DNA of 64,000 nt, taken from positions 6,076,001 through 6,140,000 of the forward strand of contig NZ_CP150302.1 in the NCBI RefSeq assembly GCF_038051945.1. The letters are read 5' to 3'. The translations under genes were made by a program, and so were the position numbers. This document shows, one piece after another, positions 1 through 8,609 of the stretch; the stretch's first letter is position 1, and every line of letters begins with the position of its first letter. The notes under the pieces were generated by a model. The model was given only the letters and a program-made list of their open reading frames with translations, made no database searches and was not told the origin of the DNA. This stretch comes from Paenibacillus sp. FSL H3-0469. Lineage in GTDB: Bacteria > Bacillota > Bacilli > Paenibacillales > Paenibacillaceae.

Positions 1-582
1 CGGCAGCTTGCCGGAATCTGCGGCGGGTATCAGATGCTGGGCTTGAAGCTGCTTGATCCCCATGCCGTAGAGAGTGCGGAGCCGGGGGAGAGCGAGGGGC
101 TGGGCTATCTGCCGCTCTCCACAGCTTTTCTCCAGCACAAGACTACGGTGCGGGTGAGCGGCAGGCTGGCTGCGGATCACCCTCTCTGCTTAGGCGACGC
201 AGCCACGGGCGTAACACCGGAAGCATTGCCTGTTGCCGGTTATGAGATACATATGGGAACAACCACGAACCACGATCCGTCTTCGGTTCTTAGTCTGTTT
301 ACACTGGGCGGACCGGAAGGGCAGGCAGTGCAAGAGGGCTGGGGGACACGGGACGGCAGAGTTTGGGGCAGTTATCTGCATGGGCTGTTCCATAATGATG
401 CTCTGCGCCGGAGCTGGCTGAACGGACTGCGCATTTCCAAGGGATTGGCACCACTGACCGCTACTTTCTCGGCTGCTGCACTCCGTGAGCAGGAATTCGA
501 CCGGCTGGCAGATGCCGTAGAGTCCCATTTGAATATGGCTGCCGTATATGCAATTATGGGTCTGCCGGGAGGGGGAGAATAG
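1..582 (+). CDS. cobQ: Cobyric acid synthase, C-terminal part (left-truncated by window)
   Basis: Cobyric acid synthase (CobQ/CbiP) uses glutamine-derived ammonia to amidate several side-chain carboxylates of the corrin ring in cobalamin synthesis. The frame is open from base 1, so only the last 193 codons are visible. They are the class I glutamine amidotransferase domain: GICGGYQMLG with the nucleophilic Cys codon at bases 19-21, then GYEIHMGTT, then SYLHGLFHND with the catalytic His. The N-terminal ATP-dependent synthetase domain lies outside the window. CobB-type amidotransferases share these motifs, so the choice of CobQ over CobB rests on the GYEIHMG and SYLHGLFHND wording and is likely rather than certain. 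The next gene starts two bases after the stop, and its ribosome binding site lies in the last codons here. Confidence 0.85.
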   Translation, partial: RQLAGICGGYQMLGLKLLDPHAVESAEPGESEGLGYLPLSTAFLQHKTTVRVSGRLAADHPLCLGDAATGVTPEALPVAGYEIHMGTTTNHDPSSVLSLFTLGGPEGQAVQEGWGTRDGRVWGSYLHGLFHNDALRRSWLNGLRISKGLAPLTATFSAAALREQEFDRLADAVESHLNMAAVYAIMGLPGGGE

Positions 583-584
583 CG

Positions 585-911
585 ATGCTGCTTGCCGTGC
601 TGCTATTTGTCGTAGCTGGTCTCGCTGAGATCGGCGGCGGGTATCTCGTCTGGCTCTGGCTGCGGGAATCGCGCCCGTTATGGTATGGGTTGGCAGGCTC
701 GGTTATCCTAATCGCCTATGGTATAATCCCGACCCTGCAGAAGTTCCCTTCGTTTGGCCGGGTATACGCCGCTTATGGCGGAGTATTCGTCGTGCTGGCT
801 GTCCTGTGGGGCTGGCTGGTGGACCGCAAGACACCGGATCTCTACGATTGGATCGGAGCCGGCATCTGCGTCATCGGGGTATCTGTCATTTTATGGGCGC
901 CAAGGCACTGA
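585..911 (+). CDS. ynfA: YnfA/UPF0060 family small membrane protein
   Basis: A 108-residue protein of four predicted membrane segments, matching the UPF0060/YnfA family in length and wording: AEIGGGYLVW near the N-terminus, then GRVYAAYGGVFV, WGWLVD and the Tyr-Asp-Trp-Ile-Gly-Ala stretch near the C-terminus. The family is related to small multidrug resistance (SMR) transporters, but its substrate is not well established. The ATG follows a GGGAGGGGGAG ribosome binding site located in the end of the cobalamin gene, so the two are probably cotranscribed; a functional link is not implied. A strong terminator follows. Confidence 0.85.
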   Translation: MLLAVLLFVVAGLAEIGGGYLVWLWLRESRPLWYGLAGSVILIAYGIIPTLQKFPSFGRVYAAYGGVFVVLAVLWGWLVDRKTPDLYDWIGAGICVIGVSVILWAPRH

Positions 912-933
912 GCAACAACCGTCACTTTTCATA

Positions 934-979
934 AAAAAAGCAGTTCCAAAGGCCGCGTCGCCTCGGGAACTGCTTTTTC
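934..979. terminator. Bidirectional intrinsic terminator
   Basis: AAAAAGCAGTTCC and GGAACTGCTTTTT form an inverted repeat around a GC-rich loop, with A and T tracts on both sides. It can end transcription from the cobQ-ynfA side and from the chemoreceptor gene on the opposite strand. Confidence 0.85.
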
Positions 980-1014
980 TATTAGTTAGTTTAACTGATT
1001 AGCTTCCAGCACCC

Positions 1015-2703
1015 TCAAATCTTAAACTGCTGAGCAGCCTTCTGCAGCTTCACGGCCTGCTGGTACAGATGCTCCACAGTCTGGGCGTGGCCCTCCAGCT
1101 CCTCATGCTGGCGGGCCGAGTTGTCGGCAAGTGTGTCTGCGTTCTGCTGCGATTTGGCGGTAATCTGCGCCGTTTCTTCTACAGAGGCACTGACTTCCTC
1201 GGTGCCTGCCGAGATCTGCTGAGTGGCGGCAGAGACGGACTGGATGCTGTGATTGATGCTCTGAATGAGGATCAGCAGGTGGTTGAAGGCATTGCCGGCT
1301 TCGGTCACCTTATTCATCCCGGAAGCCACCTCAGCGTTGACATGGTTCATTTCGGATACGGACTGGTTCATATCCTGCTGCAGACTCAGCAGGAATTCGC
1401 GGATCTGTTCATTGGATTCCTTGGACTGCTCGGAGAGCTTGCGCACTTCCCCGGCAACGACAGCGAATCCGCGGCCATGTTCCCCGGCACGTGCGGCTTC
1501 AATGGAAGCATTCAGCGACAGCATCTGAATCTGCTTGGTAATCTCGGTAATCCCTTGCACGACCTCACCAATCATCAGCGAGCGTTCGTTCATCAGGCGG
1601 AACTGCTCCAGCGATTGTACGGAGGCCTGCTCTACCTGGCGCATCTGCTCCACTGCACTCTGGGCAATATCGTTGCCGCTCTGGGCTTCGGTGGAAGCCT
1701 CGCTGATCTGCTCGGTGACCTCACCGGCGGCGGAGGCAATATGCTGGATGCCCATATTGATCTCATCCATCGCGCGGGAATTATCCATCGCGCTGCTGGC
1801 AATCATGGTGCTGCCCTTGCCGATCTCCTCCACAGAGGCCGCTGAATGTTCAGCCATCTCATTAAGGATCTGGACACGCGTCTTCAGATCATTGGAATCA
1901 GCCACTACGGTCCCGGAGGTATCCAGCACATGTCCGATCATCTCCTTCAGACGTTCACTCATGATGCGGAAGCTCTCGGAGAGCTGTCCGACTTCATCCG
2001 TACCCCCCAGGGTCAGCGCTTCGGTGAAGTCGCCGCTTGCCAGCTTGTTGCTGTAGGCAGCAAGCTTAGTGATCGGGCGGGTAATTCTGCGGCTCATGAA
2101 GCCTGCGGCAGTGACCCCTACCAGCAGTGCCAGCAGGGTAATTCCTGCGCTTGTCCACAGGATGCTGCTCATCTTGTCTTTGACGAAGTCCATATCTGCG
2201 CTTGCAGCTACAATCATGGTCGTTCCGGGAACGCCGACATAGGCACTTTTATGTATACCATGGCTATCACTATACATCTCACTAAGTCCATTTTTTCCTT
2301 TGGAGGCTTGCTCCATGGCAGGAGATACTTCTATTACTTCATCCGGTTTGAGCTTGGCACCATGATCTGCGGTCAGGACAGTGGCCTGGCCATCCTTCAG
2401 ATTGATGAGGAAGATAGTATCCACATCCAGCTTTTTACGCTTATCCTCCAGGTAGAATTCGACATTGGTCCTGGCCTGCTCATTTTTGTTCAGGGTCTGC
2501 TGCGCACTGGTTGCATTCAGGTTCTTATAGGCATCCTGGGCGGCGGCACTCAGAGACTTGTCGATCTGCGGAATGACATAGCTGTTAATGGTCCCGATAG
2601 ATATAAGGTAGAAGCTGATACTCAACGTAAGAGAAGTGAGTAGCAGAACGACGAACAGCAACAGCGTAAACTTGCGGCTAATTGATTTTTTGAAGCCAAA
2701 CAT
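1015..2703 (-). CDS. Methyl-accepting chemotaxis protein
   Basis: A 562-residue chemoreceptor. A membrane segment at about residues 13-37 is followed by an extracytoplasmic sensor of about 145 residues (the size of a single Cache domain), a second membrane segment at about 181-204, a HAMP domain to about 258 and a long coiled-coil signalling domain. The conserved hairpin tip is clear (LSLNASIEAARAGEHGRGF then VVAGEVRKLSEQS). It would signal through CheW-CheA, but no chemotaxis gene lies nearby, so it is an orphan receptor and its ligand is unknown. The start is set by AAAAAGGAG upstream of ATG 2703. GCCGAAAT on the minus strand (2839-2846) resembles a SigD -10 element, but no convincing -35 accompanies it. 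Confidence 0.95.
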   Translation of the reverse strand: MFGFKKSISRKFTLLLFVVLLLTSLTLSISFYLISIGTINSYVIPQIDKSLSAAAQDAYKNLNATSAQQTLNKNEQARTNVEFYLEDKRKKLDVDTIFLINLKDGQATVLTADHGAKLKPDEVIEVSPAMEQASKGKNGLSEMYSDSHGIHKSAYVGVPGTTMIVAASADMDFVKDKMSSILWTSAGITLLALLVGVTAAGFMSRRITRPITKLAAYSNKLASGDFTEALTLGGTDEVGQLSESFRIMSERLKEMIGHVLDTSGTVVADSNDLKTRVQILNEMAEHSAASVEEIGKGSTMIASSAMDNSRAMDEINMGIQHIASAAGEVTEQISEASTEAQSGNDIAQSAVEQMRQVEQASVQSLEQFRLMNERSLMIGEVVQGITEITKQIQMLSLNASIEAARAGEHGRGFAVVAGEVRKLSEQSKESNEQIREFLLSLQQDMNQSVSEMNHVNAEVASGMNKVTEAGNAFNHLLILIQSINHSIQSVSAATQQISAGTEEVSASVEETAQITAKSQQNADTLADNSARQHEELEGHAQTVEHLYQQAVKLQKAAQQFKI

Positions 2704-2951
2704 GGCATTCGCTCCTTTTTACGTGAAATGCATCTTAATCTCCATATTCTATAGAATTAACCTCCGGTTGAATAGTGAAAAATTGCTATATGCTGCATTA
2801 TTTTCAGAAAATCCTGAATATTTAACGACTCTATCACTATTTCGGCAAAAAGAAGCAAGGAATTGCTGCTTTTCTGAAAATTTAAAATTTCATAGCATGT
2901 TAGCTTTGTATGTGATAGAGTAATTATGTTTTGTTTCTTAACCACTGTGAT
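2704..2951. other. AT-rich divergent intergenic region
   Basis: Region between the chemoreceptor (minus) and the transporter leader (plus). It must hold both promoters, but no clear -35/-10 pair stands out. Apart from the adjoining riboswitch and the weak SigD-like element noted for the chemoreceptor, nothing else is recognised. Confidence 0.4.
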
Positions 2952-2991
2952 CCGCGGTTCGTAACCATCCCGCGTAACCAAAACTAGGAGG
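2952..2991 (+). promoter_or_regulatory. preQ1-I (class I) riboswitch controlling translation
   Basis: Stem P1 is CGCGG (2953-2957) with CCGCG (2970-2974). The loop contains GTAACC, and the 3' tail TAACCAAAACTAGG is A-rich, as in class I preQ1 aptamers. The loop CC (2965-2966) can pair with GG (2987-2988) to give the H-type pseudoknot P2. Those GG bases belong to the ribosome binding site AGGAGG (2986-2991), so ligand binding would hide it, the translational mode known for this class. The adjacent gene is a queuosine-precursor transporter of a family known to be under preQ1 control, which supports the call independently. Confidence 0.85.
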
Positions 2992-3004
2992 AATACCAGG
3001 CATT

Positions 3005-3712
3005 ATGTTTAACTTGTTGTGGGGCGTTTGTTTCGTTGTCGTTAATTTTGTGTTTTTTCTGCTGTGCTACCGCTTATTCGGTAAAAAAGGGCTCTACGCC
3101 TGGGTCGGCATGGCGACCGTAGTCGCTAATATCCAGGTGGCCAAGACCATTGCAATGCCGTTCGATATCGTGATGACGCTGGGTAATACGATGTATGTCA
3201 CGCTCTATATGACCAGTGACCTGCTCAATGAGCGGTACGGGCGGGCTGAAGCGCGGAGTGCTGTGTGGTTCGGCTTCTTCACGCTGCTGATGACGACCGT
3301 CATTATGCAGATGGTGCTGGTGTTCAAGCCGCAGGAGACGGACATTGCCCAATCCGCGCTGCAGACGATATTCGGCCTGATGCCGAGACTGGCGCTGGGC
3401 AGTCTGACCGCTTATTTTATCAGCCAGTTCCTGGATGTACGGCTCTACGCCTGGATCCGGAAGTATTACGGCAGCTCTAAGCAGCTATGGATCCGCTCGA
3501 ATGGCAGCACGATGATCAGCTCCTTTGTCGATACGCTGATCTTCTGTACGATTGCTTTTGCCGGAACCTATGACATGAAGGTGTGGACCGAGATTCTGCT
3601 GACCACCTACCTGTCCAAGTTCATCCTCACGGCCGCCGGCACACCGGTGCTGTATCTGGGCCGTTCCTTCAAATTCGCCGAAGATGAGCAGAAGCCTGTT
3701 ATCCGGGAGTAA
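3005..3712 (+). CDS. yhhQ: Queuosine precursor transporter, YhhQ/DUF165 family
   Basis: A 235-residue integral membrane protein with about six hydrophobic segments, matching the YhhQ (Vut_1, DUF165) family that imports queuosine precursors such as preQ0 and preQ1. Family wording visible: NIQVAKTI in the second segment, GNTMYVTLYMTSDLLNERYG in the middle, and NGSTMISSFVDTLIF. Members are usually 220-240 residues. The start ATG 3005 lies 13 bases after the AGGAGG that forms part of the preQ1-I riboswitch. No queuosine biosynthesis gene is nearby, which fits a salvage role: import precursor when preQ1 is scarce. Confidence 0.92.
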   Translation: MFNLLWGVCFVVVNFVFFLLCYRLFGKKGLYAWVGMATVVANIQVAKTIAMPFDIVMTLGNTMYVTLYMTSDLLNERYGRAEARSAVWFGFFTLLMTTVIMQMVLVFKPQETDIAQSALQTIFGLMPRLALGSLTAYFISQFLDVRLYAWIRKYYGSSKQLWIRSNGSTMISSFVDTLIFCTIAFAGTYDMKVWTEILLTTYLSKFILTAAGTPVLYLGRSFKFAEDEQKPVIRE

Positions 3713-3726
3713 GCCTCCCGACGATT

Positions 3727-3766
3727 AAAGCCCCAGCCCCCGGAGATCCGGGAGTCTGGGGCTTTT
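3727..3766. terminator. Intrinsic terminator between convergent genes
   Basis: AAAGCCCCAG and CTGGGGCTTTT enclose a second small stem (CCCGGA/TCCGGG). It lies between yhhQ (plus) and the peptidase gene (minus), with A/T tracts usable from either side. Confidence 0.85.
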
Positions 3767-3828
3767 GTGTGCCGTGATGTATGGCGGACTCGCGCGCTAA
3801 CTTGAAGCTTCCTGAACGCTCAGCAGAA

Positions 3829-4923
3829 TTACAGGTTAAGCACTGTCCATTCTTTGGGAAAGCTGGTCAGCGTCTGCGGACCTTCGGCGGTGACCAGCAC
3901 ATCATCTTCAATGCGCACACCGCCGAGACCCGGCACATAAATTCCCGGCTCTACGGTGAAGACGTTGCCGTTCTGGATAATATCCGTATTCAGCCCGTGC
4001 AGCGAAGGGGACTCATGGGTGTCCATGCCCAGTCCGTGTCCGACACGGTGCATGAAGTACTCCCCGTAACCTGCGGCTTCAATCACATCACGTGCGGCCT
4101 TGTCGACAGAACCGAAGGACGCTCCGGCTACGGCGGCGGCAATGCCTGCTTCATTGGCGGCAAGCACAGCACTATATATATCACGCAGTCTGCTGTCCGT
4201 TTCTCCCACCGCGAAGGTGCGGGTGATATCGGAAGCGTAGCCTCCGGCATACACACCGAGGTCGAACATTAGCAGGTCGCCCGGCTGAATCAGGCGTTCG
4301 CCTGGTACACCGTGCGGAAGGGCCGTATTCGGGCCGGACAGCACCATCGTATCGAAGGAGGGGCCGGAGGCGCCGACTTTTTTCATCAGATACTCCAGCT
4401 CCGCTACCAGTTCAATCTCGCTGACTCCGGCTTTGACATGTGCCAGGCCTTGGCGGAGAACCTCCTCCACCAGCTCGGCGGCATGCTTCATGATACGTAC
4501 TTCCTCCGGGGTCTTGACCGCGCGCATCGCCCGGAGCAAATGGCCGATATCCTGGTAGGAACCGGCGGCGACCGCTTCTGCGAGGAGCTCATACCGGCTG
4601 ACGGAGAAGTGTTCCTTCTCAATGCCGATACTGCCCGGATTAACACTGCCGAAGCGTGACTTCAGCAGAGCGTAAGGGTTGTCCGTGTCGTTGTGTGTCA
4701 GAATCGTCTTCACCGAGGAGGCGGCATGCGCGGCTTCGGCATCCAGCGCCGGAACGATCAGCACCGGTTCTTCGCCCCGGATCAGCAGCAGGCCGAGAAA
4801 ACGTTCATGCGGGTTGCTGGCAAAGCCCGTCAAATAGTACACATGCTTAGGATCGGTTACGAGCAGGGCATCCAGGCTTGCGGCTGTCATGTCCTGCTCC
4901 AGTTGTTGCAGAGCTGCATTCAT
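3829..4923 (-). CDS. M24 family metallopeptidase (Xaa-Pro dipeptidase/aminopeptidase type)
   Basis: A pita-bread-fold peptidase of 364 residues, predicted to cleave the bond before proline in small peptides in the cytoplasm. An N-terminal creatinase-like domain comes first (LLVTDPKHVYYLTGF). The metal-binding domain carries the expected ligands: MFDLGVYAGGYASDITRTF (two Asp), HRVGHGLGMDTHE (His), FTVEPGIYVPG (Glu) and GGVRIEDDVLVT (Glu). The frame extends 16 codons upstream to ATG 4971, but only ATG 4923 has a ribosome binding site (AAGGGGAAC), and it gives the normal family length. PepQ-like dipeptidase and YpdF-like aminopeptidase activities cannot be told apart from the sequence. Confidence 0.9.
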   Translation of the reverse strand: MNAALQQLEQDMTAASLDALLVTDPKHVYYLTGFASNPHERFLGLLLIRGEEPVLIVPALDAEAAHAASSVKTILTHNDTDNPYALLKSRFGSVNPGSIGIEKEHFSVSRYELLAEAVAAGSYQDIGHLLRAMRAVKTPEEVRIMKHAAELVEEVLRQGLAHVKAGVSEIELVAELEYLMKKVGASGPSFDTMVLSGPNTALPHGVPGERLIQPGDLLMFDLGVYAGGYASDITRTFAVGETDSRLRDIYSAVLAANEAGIAAAVAGASFGSVDKAARDVIEAAGYGEYFMHRVGHGLGMDTHESPSLHGLNTDIIQNGNVFTVEPGIYVPGLGGVRIEDDVLVTAEGPQTLTSFPKEWTVLNL

Positions 4924-5097
4924 TTCAATAGTTCCCCTTTCATCTACACGCTTGAACAGCAATGTTTCCATTATAATTCATAAAAATGGATGCTGCACCT
5001 CCCGTTATCACTGTAGCCTCAGTCGTTTGAGGAATAGAAGCATAGGGTAATAGTTGCCACAATCAGGATCTGATAATACCTGAAGGAGGTTAGGGAT

Positions 5098-6303
5098 ATG
5101 ACTGGATCAAAAATTAGGTTGCTCTCTCGTGCAATTCTGCTACGTGTAACACTGGTCTTGCTGATGACTTTGCTGTCAGCCTGCAGCTCCGCTGCACAGG
5201 AGGATAAGCTGCAGGGCAATGGAGAAGAAGGCCGTCCGCCGGCTAACGCTCAGCCAGACGAAGCTCCGGGTGCCTCCCCGGGTTTCCCCTATACTGCAGA
5301 GACGCTGGCCAGCGGGCTGGAGGTTCCCTGGGAGATGGCATTTGCGCCGGACGGACGGATTTTCATTACAGAGCGCACCGGCAGCCTGCGTGTCATAGAG
5401 AACGGCAAGCTGCGCGATGCTCCGCTCCTGAAGCTCTCTGATCCTTTGGTCAGCAAGGGAGAAGGCGGGCTCTTGGGCCTTGCGCTTGATGCTGATTTTG
5501 AGCAGAACGGACGGGCTTATGTCTATCACACCTACCGCACCGAAGAGGGAGAAACGGCCAACCGGGTATTGCAGCTTCAGATTGGAAGCAGCGCAGCAGA
5601 GATCAGCGGGGTTCTGCTGGATCATATACCGGGGGACACCAATCATAACGGCGGGCGGATCAAGATCGGTCCGGACGGGAATTTGTACATCACCACAGGT
5701 GACCGCTATGAGCCGGAGCTGGCGCAGGACAATAATAGCCTGGGCGGCAAAATCCTGCGGATTACGCCCCGCGGCTCCATCCCCGAAGACAACCCGTGGC
5801 CCGGATCGCCGGTCTATAGCATGGGCCACCGCAATGCCCAGGGTCTGGCCTGGCAGCCGGAGAGCGGGGCGCTCTACAGCTCCGAGCATGGCCAGTCCAG
5901 TCACGATGAGCTGAATCTCATCGAGGCCGGAGCCAATTATGGCTGGCCGCTGATCGAAGGCGATGAGACTGAAGCCAGCCAGCCTGAACTTGTGACTCCG
6001 CTGGTTCACAGCGGGAAGGAGACCTGGGCTCCGTCAGGAATGACCTTCATTACGCAGGGACCTTGGGCCGGTGAGCTGCTGGTTGCCAGTCTGGCGGGAC
6101 AGCAGCTTCTAAGGGTCTCGCTGCCGCCTGCGGGCGGAGCGCCTTCAATGACCAGCCTGTTCAAGGACAAGTACGGGCGAATCCGCAAAGTGGCGGAAGG
6201 GCCGGATGGCACACTGTACCTGATGACCAACAACCGCGACGGCAGAGGCGACCCGCAGGAGCAGGATGATCAGCTGATTGCGCTGCGTCCGGACTGGAAG
6301 TGA
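5098..6303 (+). CDS. Lipoprotein of the PQQ glucose/sorbosone dehydrogenase family
   Basis: A 401-residue exported protein with a lipoprotein signal peptide (hydrophobic run to about residue 28, lipobox LLSAC) and then a low-complexity linker. The rest is a six-bladed beta-propeller of the GSDH family, with characteristic blades: LEVPWEMAFAPDGRIFITER, EGGLLGLALDADF, HNGGRIKIGPDGNLYITTGD, GHRNAQGLAW and SHDELNLIEAGANYGWP. Characterised relatives are soluble PQQ-dependent sugar dehydrogenases. No PQQ biosynthesis gene is seen here, so the cofactor and substrate are uncertain. It would sit on the outer face of the membrane. The start follows a strong GAAGGAGGTTAG ribosome binding site. Confidence 0.87.
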   Translation: MTGSKIRLLSRAILLRVTLVLLMTLLSACSSAAQEDKLQGNGEEGRPPANAQPDEAPGASPGFPYTAETLASGLEVPWEMAFAPDGRIFITERTGSLRVIENGKLRDAPLLKLSDPLVSKGEGGLLGLALDADFEQNGRAYVYHTYRTEEGETANRVLQLQIGSSAAEISGVLLDHIPGDTNHNGGRIKIGPDGNLYITTGDRYEPELAQDNNSLGGKILRITPRGSIPEDNPWPGSPVYSMGHRNAQGLAWQPESGALYSSEHGQSSHDELNLIEAGANYGWPLIEGDETEASQPELVTPLVHSGKETWAPSGMTFITQGPWAGELLVASLAGQQLLRVSLPPAGGAPSMTSLFKDKYGRIRKVAEGPDGTLYLMTNNRDGRGDPQEQDDQLIALRPDWK

Positions 6304-6436
6304 AGAATTGGCGGGTCTTTGACTATGTTAACCCTCTGAAATGATGTAACATGAGCTTAGCGCATATACTCGGATATGGAGTAAGGCTAGGCCAGTGCTT
6401 AAGCTGTGCCGGCCGGCGAGGAAGGGGAGAATGTCC

Positions 6437-7279
6437 ATGCAAGGCAAAACCGTGCTGATCACCGGTGCGAACTCCGGGATGGGGCTGGCCACAACCGTAG
6501 AAATGGCCCGCAGGGGAGCAACTGTCATTATGGCCTGCCGCAGCCTTAAGCGGGGAGAAGAGGCACTTGCCGAAGCAGTGCGGCAGAGCGGCTCCAGCCA
6601 GATCCGGCTGATGCTGTGCGATCTGGCTTCCTTCGATAGCATTCGCGCTTTTGCCGGGGAGTTCACTGCCGAATATCCGGTACTGGATGTTCTGATCAAT
6701 AATGCAGGGGTGGTAGCACTGAAGCGTGAGCTGACAGCGGATGGCTACGAGCTGGATCTGGGCGTGAATCATCTGGGTCATTTCCTGCTGACCCATCTGC
6801 TGCTGGAGCGGCTCAAGGCCGCAGAGCAGGGGCGGATTGTAGTGGTAGCCTCGGGTGCCTATAAGATCGGCAAGCTCTATCTTGAGGATCATACGTTGTC
6901 GCGCGGCTTCAATCCGGCCAAGGCATACGGCCGCTCCAAGCTGGCGAATATTCTGTTCACCCGCGAGCTGGCGGAACGCTTGAAGGGAACGCAGGTGACG
7001 GTGAACAGCCTGCATCCGGGTGCAGTAGGAACGAGCATCGGCGTGAACCGGGAGACGGGCTTCGGACGCCGGGTTCTGAAGCTGATGTCCTACTTCTTCC
7101 TCACTCCAGAGCAGGGGGCGGATACAGCCATCTATCTGGCAACTGCGCCGGAGCTGGACGGGGTAAGCGGGCAATATTATTACCGCCGCAAGATCAAGGA
7201 ACTGACGCCACGGGCGGAAGATACACAAGCAGCCGCAAGATTATGGAAGTGGAGTCTGGAGCAGACGGGGCTTGAGTAG
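6437..7279 (+). CDS. Short-chain dehydrogenase/reductase, retinol-dehydrogenase-like
   Basis: A 280-residue NAD(P)-dependent oxidoreductase with a Rossmann fold: cofactor motif TGANSGMG near the start, LINNAG in the middle, the active-site pattern AYGRSKLAN (Tyr-x-x-x-Lys) and HPGAVGT. It resembles retinol dehydrogenase/WW-domain oxidoreductase-like SDRs, but the substrate cannot be read from the sequence. Several in-frame ATGs exist. ATG 6437 is preferred because GAAGGGGAG (6421-6429) lies seven bases upstream; ATG 6431 would leave only one base. It stands between unrelated genes on the same strand. Confidence 0.88.
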   Translation: MQGKTVLITGANSGMGLATTVEMARRGATVIMACRSLKRGEEALAEAVRQSGSSQIRLMLCDLASFDSIRAFAGEFTAEYPVLDVLINNAGVVALKRELTADGYELDLGVNHLGHFLLTHLLLERLKAAEQGRIVVVASGAYKIGKLYLEDHTLSRGFNPAKAYGRSKLANILFTRELAERLKGTQVTVNSLHPGAVGTSIGVNRETGFGRRVLKLMSYFFLTPEQGADTAIYLATAPELDGVSGQYYYRRKIKELTPRAEDTQAAARLWKWSLEQTGLE

Positions 7280-7356
7280 AGCTGCTGCGTAATAAGACCG
7301 GCTTGGAGTATAATTACTGTACGTATGCTTATACCACAATTAGGAGGAAATAGAGC

Positions 7357-7860
7357 ATGGAATGGCAGGCTTATACCATAGAGGATGCACGAATTGAGGA
7401 TTTGGGAGCGATTGTGGAGATCTATAATTCGACGGTTGCCGGAAGAGTGGTAACTGCGGATCTTGAACCGGTTAGCGTGGAAGAGCGGGTGGGATGGTTC
7501 CATGAGCATAGCAGCCATCACCGGCCGCTGTGGGTACTGAGACAGGGCAGCGAGATCGCAGCCTGGTTCAGCTTCCAGTCATTCTACGGACGTCCGGCTT
7601 ATAATGGAACAGCAGAGATTAGCGTCTATGTAAATGAGAAATTCCGCGGCAGCGGTGCAGGAAGCATTCTGCTCGCCAAGGCAGTGGAGGAATGTCCGCG
7701 CCTTGGGCTGCAGAATCTGGTCGGGTTCGTATTCGGCCATAATGAGCCCAGCCTCGGACTGCTGCGGAAGTTCGGCTTCAAGGAATGGGGGCTGCTGCCT
7801 GGAGTCGCGGTGCTTGACGGCATCCCGCGCGATCTGGTCATCATTGGCCGCAAGCTGTAA
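7357..7860 (+). CDS. GNAT N-acetyltransferase, phosphinothricin-acetyltransferase-like
   Basis: A 167-residue acetyltransferase of the GNAT superfamily. It has the PAT-type layout: IVEIYNSTVAG near the N-terminus, then EISVYVNEKFRGSGAGS, which contains the acetyl-CoA pyrophosphate loop (Arg-Gly-Ser-Gly-Ala-Gly), and a C-terminal LLRKFGFKEWG motif. Relatives acetylate small amines such as phosphinothricin or methionine sulfoximine, so a detoxification role is possible, but the substrate is unknown. The start follows TTAGGAGGAAA at ideal spacing. Confidence 0.88.
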   Translation: MEWQAYTIEDARIEDLGAIVEIYNSTVAGRVVTADLEPVSVEERVGWFHEHSSHHRPLWVLRQGSEIAAWFSFQSFYGRPAYNGTAEISVYVNEKFRGSGAGSILLAKAVEECPRLGLQNLVGFVFGHNEPSLGLLRKFGFKEWGLLPGVAVLDGIPRDLVIIGRKL

Positions 7861-7880
7861 ATGTATAAATAGACAGGCCT

Positions 7881-8243
7881 TTATTGGGGTTGAGGAGGAG
7901 CGCTGAAGGCGGAACGGCATTCCTCTTCCGTAATCCATGATTCCGACCAGACCTGAAGATCGCGGATGACGGATTCCAGCGCCCGGCCTTTGCCTGTAAG
8001 CGAATACTGGATGCGGACGGGGGTCTCCGGGAACACCTCGCGCAGCACGATGCCTTCCTGCTCCAGCTCCTTCAGCCGTTCAGACAGCAGTCTGCCGCTG
8101 ACAGGCAGCGAAGACTCGATTTCCCCGAAGCGCTGGGGCCCCTGGAGCAGCTGATAGATGATTAAGCCCGTCCAGCGTCTGCCGATAATATCCATGCTTT
8201 TTTGTAATCTTGGACATAACTCTGTGGATTTCATTAGGCTCAC
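7881..8243 (-). CDS. HxlR family winged-helix transcriptional regulator
   Basis: A 120-residue HxlR-type DNA-binding protein: an N-terminal CPRLQKSMDIIGRRW, where the Cys is typical of the family, then a winged helix (LLQGPQRFGEIESSLPVSGRLLSERLKEL) and the family wording VRIQYSLTGKGRAL. Members often respond to reactive electrophiles or oxidants through the conserved Cys and control an adjacent divergent gene. Here the divergent neighbour is a small YqkE-like gene and the convergent one is the acetyltransferase; neither is an obvious target. AGAGGTGAG precedes the ATG. Confidence 0.9.
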   Translation of the reverse strand: MSLMKSTELCPRLQKSMDIIGRRWTGLIIYQLLQGPQRFGEIESSLPVSGRLLSERLKELEQEGIVLREVFPETPVRIQYSLTGKGRALESVIRDLQVWSESWITEEECRSAFSAPPQPQ

Positions 8244-8324
8244 CTCTTACTGTACATTATAAACGAATTTCCCTGTACCTAAAACAAATTTGAAGGATTA
8301 TAGATGCATGAAAGGATGATTCCC

Positions 8325-8585
8325 ATGGCAAAAAAGAAGAAGAATACACCGGCCCCGCGCCCTGCGGCAACGGATGCTCCGGCAACCTTGAAGGATATGC
8401 TCAGCGGCGAGGTGCTGGAGAAGCTAAAGGCGCAGTCCGATGCGCTCAAAGCAGAGGAGCGGGACAAGAAGGAGGCTGTCCTAAAGGCAGCGGAGGATAA
8501 GCGGAAGGCGGAGCAGAAGCGGCTGGAAAACGATTTCGGCCACCTGCTGGAGAACAGTAATCAGGACTGGTCCAAATTTAAGTAA
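8325..8585 (+). CDS. YqkE-like small charged protein (DUF3886 type)
   Basis: An 86-residue, strongly charged protein with a Lys-rich start, a Pro/Ala-rich segment, the motif TLKDMLSGEVLEKLKAQ, a Lys/Glu/Ala helix likely to be a coiled coil, and the tail NSNQDWSKFK. This resembles B. subtilis YqkE and the DUF3886 family of unknown function. Three in-frame ATGs exist; ATG 8325 is chosen because AAAGGA lies eight bases before it. It diverges from the HxlR gene. Confidence 0.7.
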   Translation: MAKKKKNTPAPRPAATDAPATLKDMLSGEVLEKLKAQSDALKAEERDKKEAVLKAAEDKRKAEQKRLENDFGHLLENSNQDWSKFK

Positions 8586-8609
8586 AATAATTCTTTACCA
8601 GAATAAGGG

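Noticed and set aside
1069..1845. 258-codon plus-strand frame
   Set aside because: Shadow of the chemoreceptor gene on the other strand; composition is Leu/His/Gly-rich without motifs.
2839..2846. SigD promoter for the chemoreceptor
   Set aside because: The -10-like GCCGAAAT has no acceptable TAAA element 14-16 bases upstream.
5040..5075. Sigma-A promoter TTGCCA/TAATAC before the sugar-dehydrogenase-like gene
   Set aside because: The spacing is about 14 bases, too short.
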